Of a stretch of 64,000 nucleotides of DNA, positions 11,601 through 22,800 are shown in pieces. Positions within the stretch are counted from its first letter, which is position 1; the number at the start of each line of letters is the position of its first letter. Location: assembly GCA_030141605.1 (NCBI GenBank), contig JAQGDQ010000820.1, forward strand, positions 1-64,000. The letters run 5' to 3'. Below the pieces are notes generated by a model. That model had not been told where the DNA came from. It saw only the letters and a list, made by a program, of their open reading frames with translations, and searched no databases. This DNA comes from Tubiluchus corallicola. Lineage: Eukaryota > Priapulida > Priapulimorpha > Priapulimorphida > Tubiluchidae. The translations under genes were made by a program, and so were the position numbers.

Positions 11601-14600
11601 GTTTAGCTATGGAGACGATTGGTTTCTCTTTCAAAATGGTAGCCTTCGCAAGCGGTGAGTATCCCTGAAATAAACTTGAAAAGTTCAACAAGCAATATAT
11701 TATAGCTAAACTATATGCCGTCGTATCTTTTTTTAATATAAGCTGGTAAAAAGTTGATTAATATGTGGTTTATAGGCATTGTCCAAAGCTGGATTAACAC
11801 ACAAGCAGACTAAGCACGTGGTTAGGGCACCAAGGTGGGGCAAAAAGAAAATTGAAAATAGATAAAGTTTAAAAAAAGTATGTTAAAATCTTAATTTTTC
11901 ACAGTAATTTTTCACAGATCCTACTAGTAAATCACTCTACACACAGACCAATGCATAATTAAGTAAAGTCCACGTAAAACAACTGACGATACTGAACCGA
12001 TGCGGCAGACGACTTTGCTTTACCTACACGTCACGTGACGGTTATAGTTAAGACGTGTTGCACTGGTACATTTAACCTTCGACCTACAGCAACTGCGCGC
12101 GCGCACAACAAAATTGTGAAAAGGATTACTAATGTCTATTACAACTGACGTCACCCCACCATATTACAAAAAATAACAATAAAATAGTTAAAGGACAAGA
12201 AAAGGGGTACCTGAAGTAGGTTTCAGAGAAATCGCCTTAAAAATTATATTACTTTATAGCAATTTTGTGCATATATCGTATTTGCATTGAAAGGAATTTT
12301 CGTTTGTTTTCATTTTAAATCTTCCGCAATACTATTCCGACGACGCCATTACATGACGTCATATATGCACAACGTAAATCAGGGGAGGAAAAGGCAATAT
12401 TAAATTATGATCCAGAAAACTTTCCGTGTAAATCTACATTACTTTACTGCTGGAAAAAAGTATGTAACTAGACTAATAATTTTAAGTGTTTGTGCCAAAC
12501 GGTAAAATGTCGCTGACTCACCCTCCAGGGTGCACCACTCATTAGCCAAAAACGTATCTTTAATCTTATTGACAAAATACAGTAATTTAAAATTTTACTT
12601 AGTTAGCAACATGTATGCTACGAATGCTCTGATTATTTTTTCAAACTTTACTTAATGTTATTTAAACTTGTTTCAAACGACCTACCATTAAAATGGCTGC
12701 GCCCAACGGTCATCGCAGGAGTTATGTAAGTGGAGGGTTTTCTTGTGCTTTAAGTCTGTGGCATTACATAATAAACATAAACATAATCAAAAATGATCGT
12801 AATAATGACTCGGTTTGCAGACACTTCAAAAATGATCGACTGACGTAAAAACCCCCCACTCAGAGTGTGACGTCGTAATTTGTACCTCAAACTGAATTCC
12901 TCTGGATTTACAATAATCTATCAACTGCTTAGGATTCCAATATGGATGATATTCACATTGGTTAACATGGGGAATGACGGAACAATCCGGTAAAAACTCC
13001 TCGAGGTGAGGGATCTCAAAATTACTCACTCCTATTGCTCTACACAGACCTGCAAAATACAAAATGAACAACTAATTATTGTTGCTGTTGTTGTTGTTGT
13101 TGGCATCCTTCTGTCTCGGAAGACAATGGAGTTTGCACCAAGAGAGTCAGTTATTGATCACATTGATGGAGCTGCAGCGACGACTGTGGCTGAGCAATGC
13201 GATCCTTGAACCGCTGGAGTGGCCTCTCCAGGGCGCACGAGTGGGGAAGGTGTATGGAGATCCTGAGTTGGCCAGACAACAGGAACCCTCTCTCTTCCTC
13301 CCTGGTGTAGTCCAAAGGAAAGCGGAGCGACACGTTTGGCACCAGGTTGGCTGCAGGAGCTGCCGGAGTCAGTGAGCATGCTCCACTGGTCCGCCCTCGG
13401 GGCTGCACTCCTGATTTGGAAGGTTTGGTCACTTGACCTCCTCCACCCTCTAGCCGTTGGCTGCTTGCGCAGCTCCTCCGCCTAGTGTCGACATACAGTG
13501 TGGGCAACCTGCAAGCCTACAACACCTGGTATTCCTAGGCGCTCACCCATCCAATTACTAACCTGGCTCTGCATTGCTTAACTTCGGTCTTCAAACGAGA
13601 ACCGGTGTTTTCAACGAGATATGGCCGTAGACAACTAATTATAGTATCGTGTTAAGCAGTAAACTGTCAGCTACGGTCTGTTTACAGTTACAATCAAATC
13701 TCGGTTTGCCGGACCTCGCTTATCGGAAGTGTCGAACAAAATCGGGACTGTTAAAAAGTCCGCATACTACGAACACGGTCCATCATTTTGCGAGTTGACC
13801 GCTAGTTGGTAGTCACTTTGTTTACATCATTACATCAGCGTAACCAAGCAGCGTGTAACAACTGTACTTAACGTGATTATTTCTATGTATATTATAGTGC
13901 ACAAAAGCGAACAACATAAAAATAGTAAAAGCTCATTGGTCACACAAAAGTATCTTATTTAAGCAGAAGAAATATAGAATCAATTATGCTGAGTTATTTG
14001 AGTCAACTACTGACAGTTTTTACATACTTCTGCACAGGAGCGGCCCGTGCTAGATGTTTTTGAGACAATTAGGTGATTGATTCTACATTACCGTAAGTCT
14101 AATACGTGGCACCTACTGTATTAGCTTAGTATCCGTAAATATGGACAATCGGCAAATTTGGACCAATGTCTCCCTGCCTTTGTCCAACAAACCAAAACAT
14201 GACTGTACATGCCAATGCATGCATAGTTACATATTTCACTCTCACAATAGAATAATTTCCCAGCTGCACACAACAAGTGTGGAGGTTATTCAGTAAGAAA
14301 CGAACCCTCATGATACAAATGTTCCATGGCTCTCCACGTTTCCGCACGAAGTTTCCTCTTATTTTTACAATCAGTTGGACAGTCTGGCCAATGCATTAAA
14401 TACAGATCTGAAACAATCATAATTATACAATCATCAATTTGATGTGATTAATAAAATAATTTATTAAAAGTTTCCATACAATAAGTGTATAAGCTATAAT
14501 AATTGACTATGATCAGAATCATCAGACACGACTATCATCAGAATCATCAGACATGACTATCATCAGAATCATCAGACGCGACTATCATCAGTATCATCAG

Positions 14601-16802
14601 ACATGACTATCATCAGAATCATCAGACACGACTATCATCAGAATCATTAAACACGACTAAATTTCCCTGCCAATTCATTTCCTTACCTTAAAGGATTACC
14701 TTCAACAATGTTATATAGTAAGTCCTCGCTTAACAAATTCCTGTTTAGCGACGATTTTCTTACTTTGCTCAGAGCTATTTTTCATTTGATCTACAACTTT
14801 TTTAACCTATATATATGGGTTACTTTAATGTACCTCTATGGAAATTAAACATACACTGTGGTCATTTCTTCTCCTCTTTTCCTTCTTCCTATCCCTAATC
14901 TTACTATTTTTTCCATTCCATCATGTTTACTAACCTTAACCATTCTTTCATTCACTCATCCTCCCCTCCCTTCCTTCTTCCTATCCCTAATCTTACTATT
15001 TTTTCCATTCCATCATGTTTACTAATCCTAACCATTCATTCATTCCCTCATTCTCCCCCCCCTTCCTTCTTCCTATCCCTAATCTTACTATAGTTTCCAT
15101 TCCATCATGTCTACTAACCCTAACCATTCTTTCATTCACTCATCCTCCCCTCCCTTCCTTCTTCCTATCTCTAATCTTACTATTTTTTTCCATTCCATCA
15201 TGTCTACTAACCCTAACCATTTTTTCATTCACTCATTTGTACCACCCTAACAAGCCAAGCTTTCAAGGTGTCATACAGCAACTCTATTATTTGGTTAATT
15301 TGACTTCATCAACGTTTTTTTACCTATACTGTTTCTTTTTGTTTCAATAATATTGTATGTTGATGTATTGTATATGTATTGCTGGAGTGAAATAAATTGA
15401 TTGCTTGATTGAACCTAATTTGAAGTATTTAAGAAATACAAATTGACTTATTTTGCTCTAAAAATGCATTAGTAACCTAAACAGTGCAATTACTATAATA
15501 TTTTTGCTTTATGTGCTATGTACTGACTATGTACCGACTGACTACATACTGAATTCTAGCGGTTTGTATGAAGTGACACCCGAGTTTAAACTTTATGCCA
15601 AGGAATTCTGTCTGTAGCCTGTTACTATAACAACCAGATTAGTACTACATGAAATTGTCTCAAGGTCGCTCCTTGCAGAGCTTCGCTTTCACTTCGTTGT
15701 GTTTAACACACAGTAGTTTAACTGATGGAGAAAATGCTAGCAAGCCTAGCTAGATACTGGTAAGAAAGATAGGTAGTTTCAAGCAAACAGAAAGAAATTA
15801 ATCAGTAGAAATATGAACAAAACTCATTAAACGTTTAAATTATATGTGATTTAAGCAGAATTGATGCACTGACATTTGGTTCTGGAACGTGTCTTTTACA
15901 TTATGAAAGTTTTGGTTTCGTTTAACAACGTTTAGCGTCGTTAAGTGAAGACTTGCCATCTTTCCATGCACAAAGTAACCGAGTATCGCATAAACTCTTA
16001 GAAAACTAATCTATTTTTCCACTAACTCTTTTCTTCGCACATTTTTAAATATCTCATGTTATTGCCACAACGCCGTGTCTTATTTATGAATTCATACAAA
16101 AATCACACGGACAAAAGTACAAGACAAGACAAAGAAATAGAGATTAAGCTTTGCAAGGATCAATGCATCTTTTGAAAACACAAACCATACCAAATTCTAC
16201 AATAATTTTTCAAGTGCAGAGTCACTAATAAGAAGACATCGCTTTCGTATTTCACACAATATAAAGAACTATACATATGTTACTATGAAACTATATACTA
16301 CAACACCAAATATAGAAAATATATATTTTCCCAAATCTGTAATATTATTTATAGTTATCCTTAAACTATATTATATATATATATATATATATAATTATGA
16401 TTTCATTTTTTATAGTTTAACTAAATTATGATGTTATTTTTTATAGTTTTGCTGAATTGTGATGTTATTTTTTATAGTTTTGCTAAATTGTGATGTTATT
16501 TTTTATAGTTTAACTAAATTGTGATGTTATTTTTTATAGTTTAACTAAATTGTGATGTTATTTTTTATAGTTTTGCTAAATTATGATGCTATTTTTTATA
16601 GTTTTGGTAAATTATGATGTTATTTTTTATAGTTTAACTAAATTGTGATGTTATTTTTTATAGTTTAACTGAATTGTGATGTTATTTTTTATAGTTTTGC
16701 TAAATAATGATGTTATTTTTTATAGTTTTGGTAAATTATGATGTTATTTTTTATAGTTTTGCTAAATTGTGATGTTACATTTTACACGCACGCACGCACG
16801 CA

Positions 16803-16847
<45 letters not shown>

Positions 16848-19800
16848 GAAAATAATATATATGTTACTAGGCACTATACATCACACTAAATGTTAACATG
16901 CTTCAGTTACAGTAGTGATTTGATATCTTACCAATATAGTCAACGTTTAGTCGTTTACAAGACTTGTGAAAGTCCGTTATCACATTCTCATAACCGTACT
17001 GTGCAGGCCAGATCTTTGTAGTAATGAACATCTCATGTCTGGGTACTCCTGACTCCTGTGAACAAACCATTATATCAACTCGTCTTTAAACATTATTAAA
17101 TAATCGTTAATGCAGGCTCCACCGTTTTTGAAAATGAACACGATACTGTGCACTACAACCAGGGCCTATTTCAGTCTAAGCGAGGCCTGGGGAAGTGGAG
17201 CGTGTGAGGCCCCTCGGGGGGGGGGGGGGGGAGGAGGGGAGTGCCAACAGTTTTGAACTGCTAGAATGCCGGAGAAGCATTTTCGAAGAGAAAATATGGA
17301 GTTATACAGTTGTTAAAGGAAAGAACAATTGAAAGAAAAACTGCTTTATTCTCAAGACCAGTCCTTAATACTTGTTAAATAGTCAAATCAAAAACAACAT
17401 CTTTGTAATATGTAATACCGTACTCTCACTTCCGTACAAGTCGGTGTTAGAAATTCCGAAATTGAAAACAGCTGAACATCGGCACCGAGCCACACAAGGC
17501 AAACGGCGATCGTGCGGCAACAGAGACAGAGAGGAAGAGAGGAGGCAGTACGTTCGCATAAAGCAAAAAATATATTACCTCGGCACGAGGCCCCCCTGGA
17601 GGGTGAGGCCCCGGGGATGTATCCCCACTCCCCCCCCTGAAATAGGGCCTGACTACAACTAAATTTATCAAATTACGTTAGGTGACTAAAATTCACAGAC
17701 CCAACTAAAATTTAATGATTACGAATTACTAAACGCACGCGAAAATAAAAGCGTTTTCATTGGAGATTTAAAACAAGAAAATGATGTTTACAGAAGTACT
17801 CAAAAGACTTCAGCATTCAAAAGAAATTTAACGTCACGTCAGCTGAAAATCTTGTTTACTGGTACCTTTATTGCTGCCCCCATCTTGTCTAGAAATTTAA
17901 CGTCACGTCAGCTGAAAATGTTCTTTACTGGTACCTTTATTGCTGCCCCTATCTTGTCTTCATTATTGTAACGAACAGCCGTATCTATGAGCCTGTAACC
18001 ACAGTCCCGAATTGCATGCACCAATGAAGAGTGCGAGTATCCGCCCTTGTGAGACATACCTGAAAACCAGAGAAGATAATGTAACGTCCCGACAACATTA
18101 GTAACGTTGTTAGAAACTTTATAGAACCTTTAACATAAATCTTTCTTGCTTATTAATCTGTTTATTCACAAAGACTGTTGCCATGAAAAGTCTAGAGGAT
18201 ATAACGCCTCGTGGCTTGCCAGGGGGGGGGGAACAGTGAGGGGAAAACTTAGTAAGCACAAACATTAAAATATAAACCATAGATAAGAACACGTCACAGA
18301 TAATATCATAACTTAGCAAAGCTATAAAACATAACATCATAACTTAGCAAAGCTATAAAAGATAACATCATAACTTAGCAAAGCTATAAAAGATAACATC
18401 ATAACTTAGCAAAGCTATAAAAGATAACATCATAACTTAGCAAAGCTATAAAAGATAACATTATAACTTAGCAAAGCTATAAAAGACAACATCATAACTT
18501 AGCAAAGCTATAAAAGATAACACATAACTTAGCAAAGCTATAAAAGATAACATCATACATCATAACTTAGCAAAGCTATAAAAGACAACATCATAATTTA
18601 GCAAAGCTATAAAAGATAACATCATAACTTAGCAAAGCTATAAAAGATAACATCATAACTTAGCAAAGCTATAAAAGATAACATCATACATCATAACTTA
18701 GCAAAGCTATAAAAGACAACATCATAACTTAGCAAAGCTATAAAAGATAACATCATAACTTAGCAAAGCTATAAAAGATAACATCATAACTTAGCAAAGC
18801 TATAAAAGACAACATCATAACTTAGCAAAGCTATAAAAGATAACATCATAATTTAGCAAAGCTATAAAAGATAACACATAACTTAGCAAAGCTATAAAAG
18901 ATAACATCATAACTTAGCAAAGCTATAAAAGACAACATCATAACTTAGCAAAGCTATAAAAGACAACATCATAACTTAGCAAAGCTATAAAAGATAACAT
19001 CATAACTTAGCAAAGCTATAAAAGACAACATCATAACTTAGCAAAGCTATAAAAGATAACATCATAACTTAGCAAAGCTATAAAAGATAACATCATAACT
19101 TAGCAAAGCTATAAAAGACAACATCATACCTTAGCAAAGCTATAAAAGATAACATCATAACTTAGCAAAGCTATAAAAGATAACATCATAACTTAGCAAA
19201 GCTATAAAAGACAACATCATAACTTAGCAAAGCTATAAAAGACAACATCATAACTTAGCAAAGCTATAAAAGACAACATCATAACTTAGCAAAGCTATAA
19301 AAGATAACATCATAACTTAGCAAAGCTATAAAAGATAACATCATAACTTAGCAAAGCTATAAAAGACAACATCATAACTTAGCAAAGCTATAAAAGACAA
19401 CATCATAACTTAGCAAAGCTATAAAAGACAACATCATAACTTAGCAAAGCTATAAAAGATAACATCATAACTTAGCAAAGCTATAAAAGATAACATCACA
19501 ACTTAGCAAAGCTATAAAAGATAACATCACAACTTAGCAAAGCTATAAAAGATAACATCATAACTTAGCAAAGCTATAAAAGACAACATCATAATTTAGC
19601 AAAACTATAAAAGATAACATCATAACTTAGCAAAACTATAAAACATAACATCAAAACTTAGCAAAGCTATAAAACATAACATCAAAACTTAGCAAAGCTA
19701 TAAAAGACAACATCACAACTTAGCAAAGCTATAAAAGATAACATCATAACTTAGCAAAGCTATAAAAGACAACATCATAATTTAGCAAAACTATAAAAGA

Positions 19801-22800
19801 CAACATCATAATTTAGCAAAACTATAAAAGATAACATCATAACTTAGCAAAGCTGTAAAAGACAACATCATAATTTAGCAAAACTATAAAAGATAACATC
19901 ACAACTTAGCAAAGCTATAAAAGATAACATCATAACTTAGCAAAGCTATAAAAGATAACATCACAACTTAGCAAAGCTATAAAAGATAACATCATAACTT
20001 AGCAAAGCTATAAAAGACAACATCATAATTTAGCAAAACTACGGAAATAAAATCACAATTTATTTAAACAATAAAAAATAACATTATAATTTAGCAAAAC
20101 TATAAAAATAATTATATTACGAATCGAATTACATCTCACTAATGTCTATCATTTGATTGAACACCACGATGAATATTGTAGCACTAACAGGCAATTTCCG
20201 AGCAAACGGATTTTATCAAAAACCATTTGAAATCACTTTTAACACATCTATTCAGGTAATTGTAAAATATGCAGTAAAACTGAAACAAAAAACAAACAAT
20301 GATACTAGCAGGAAAAAATTGTGTGCAAGCATCATCATAATGCTACACACCATTAAACTCGGGTAATTGTAAAATATGCAGTAAAGTAAAACTGAAACAA
20401 AAAACAAACAATGATACTAGTAGAAAAAACTGTGTGCAAGCATCATCATAATGCCACACACCATTAAACTTGGGTAATTGTAAAATATGCAGTAAAGTAA
20501 ACTGAAACAAAAAACAAACAATGATACTAGCAGAAAACTGTATATAAGCATCATCATAATACTACAGATGAAAAACAAATTTTACCTAAAGGAAGAGATT
20601 AATTAAATCTTTAATCCAGATTGAGTTAAATTAAGAATGAAACGAGCATAGTGCTTGATGGAAAATGGAGGACCTTGTAATTAATGCAAAACAGCAGCCC
20701 AACAGTGTTAAACCATCAGCTATTTTCAGCGCTACTTGAACTGAATTTTTGCCAACTTCACTGGCTTCCTACAGGAATATTATAATCTAAACGAAACCAT
20801 TGGAATGGCTTCAGCACACAGTCACACATTACTTCAAATCAAAAACTTCCAGGAAGCACCTTTACTCCTGCTTACATGGGAACGCATCCAAGAGCTGCCA
20901 TTCCACAGTTATTCTATTAATCTACATTGTATCAGGCTGAGTGTAAGCTGCAACTTTAGTACAACGAGTTACTTACACACAGTAGAAATGTTACAGTAAA
21001 CAGTAAGAAATTTATCAAAGTAAACAAACTTATGAAGCAAACAACACTGAAATATGCTATAAGAAGACGAATTGGAACAGTATTTAAAAGATTCCATTGT
21101 AAAGAAGTGAAACAATGTTTGAGTAAACGGGTGTATATAGTCTTGAACTGAAGAACGATAAATCACTAAATAGATTTTCAATATTTTATAATAGTAAAAA
21201 ATCAATATTTAGATTATGTGTGATTAGTGCTTATGGTTAGAGATCCACTAGTGATGTTTTTGCTACTGTGCTAGACATTTTTCTGTTTTTTAATGTTGAG
21301 CGTTCTGTGCTTTGTGACTGCATATGATATGATTGTAAAATCTAGAAAGACACTAGTTTTGCTAGTTATGTTTTATGGACTTTTACATGTTATGATACAA
21401 GCATCGCTTCGGTGCATACAGTAACTGAATGGGTGACTTAAATGTCATTTTATTCCAATTTATTACAGAATGACTCAATAGGTAAACTAAGCTAAGCCAA
21501 TTTAACTGAGCTATCTCTTTTTAACACGCAACTCATTCACCGAATACATTCCTTCAGGATACGTAAACCTAATCCTAGACACTTTGAAGCTACAGCACGT
21601 ATCACATAAAAGTCATGAAGTATGGTTATCCAATAAATATCTGATAATCATGTCCACCACCTTCGCTACAGAAAGAATGAAATTCAACTGCCCTTAGCGC
21701 AAAACTGGACCCAATGTTAAACTGTAGGTCAAAACAATCTACTCTTTAAAATATTGAGAGTAAACATGATCTTTTTTCAAAAATGACTTACGTGAAAGAA
21801 TTATTATCGTACAAACACAATTTCGCCACTAGTTCTTTGCTGTTATATGCATTTCGCCACTCGCTAGTTAGATGGGCACTAACGCCTGCATTTCGAAAAC
21901 GCATTGCACAAAAAACAAGTGCTGTACCTCTCAGTTTAGATGTGTTGGTTTGTGGCGAACTACACAATTTCGACAGCTCATCTCTGGCCACAGAGGTAAA
22001 TTTGAATTTTGAATTTTTATCTTAAAACTTGCCTAGTTTTAGTACAACACACTGAATGAATACACTTACAGTAGCACTGTACTTCAATTTTCTCTTTTGC
22101 AAACACGTGCAACACGCTCGTGGAATGTTTTTGTGGTTGAAAATTGCGTTAGTTTGTGATGTCATCAATAGTAGGGCTCGCCCGTCAATAATTAAGATTT
22201 TAATCTGTTGCTTAATTATTACAAATGCTTTTGCAGTATTAATCGTGTTAAAATCTATACTTCTTATCTCACTTCAATTACGTCATCATACAGTAAGACA
22301 AACACATCATAAAAACGTGCTCAGCTTTTGATTACTAACAAACGAAAAAAGTCTCTCATCAACTGATCCCTCCCCTCATTCCTGTAACACAAAAAACACA
22401 GGGAGATTGATTACTAGGAAGTGAAAGTGAAAGCCAGCAAACTGGCTTCTCTGGCTTCCCACTCAAACTATCTCCTACGTTTTAATCAATAAGTCCAGCA
22501 AAGAAGCCGTTAAATGGAAAAATACTGCTCAGTTTGTGGCTTCTTGAGCGCAGCCGATGGAAAATTTCAATTGCTTAAAATCATCAATTTCTGAAGCAGC
22601 AGCAGAAACCCTACAACAGTGTTTAGAGTAAATGATCATTAGTGGTCAAGTATTTTAGTGGTCAAGAACATTCAGGGTAGATATGAAAAACATCCTATAT
22701 ATACTTGCACGACGGCACGGACACGTAAAGTATTGCTAGGTAGAATTTAAAGGAAAAGTCAACCCTTCTAGGAGGTTAGGCTTATTTCAATGTTCGCAAA

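Noticed and set aside
12826-13071. 81-residue ORF taken as a separate small gene
   Set aside because: Residues matching AKR are bounded by a splice acceptor (13050) and donor (12885), so it is exon 5 of the AKR gene.
13151-13507. 118-residue minus-strand ORF
   Set aside because: It lies within the SINE body, has no homology I recognise, and sits in an AKR intron.
13513-13630. Functional 5S rRNA gene
   Set aside because: It is the head of a SINE with a fused body, CAA tail and target duplications, and has many differences from 5S in otherwise conserved positions.
15100-15135. Telomere-like CTAACCCTAACC
   Set aside because: It occurs once or twice inside a 92-bp tandem unit, not as a hexamer array.
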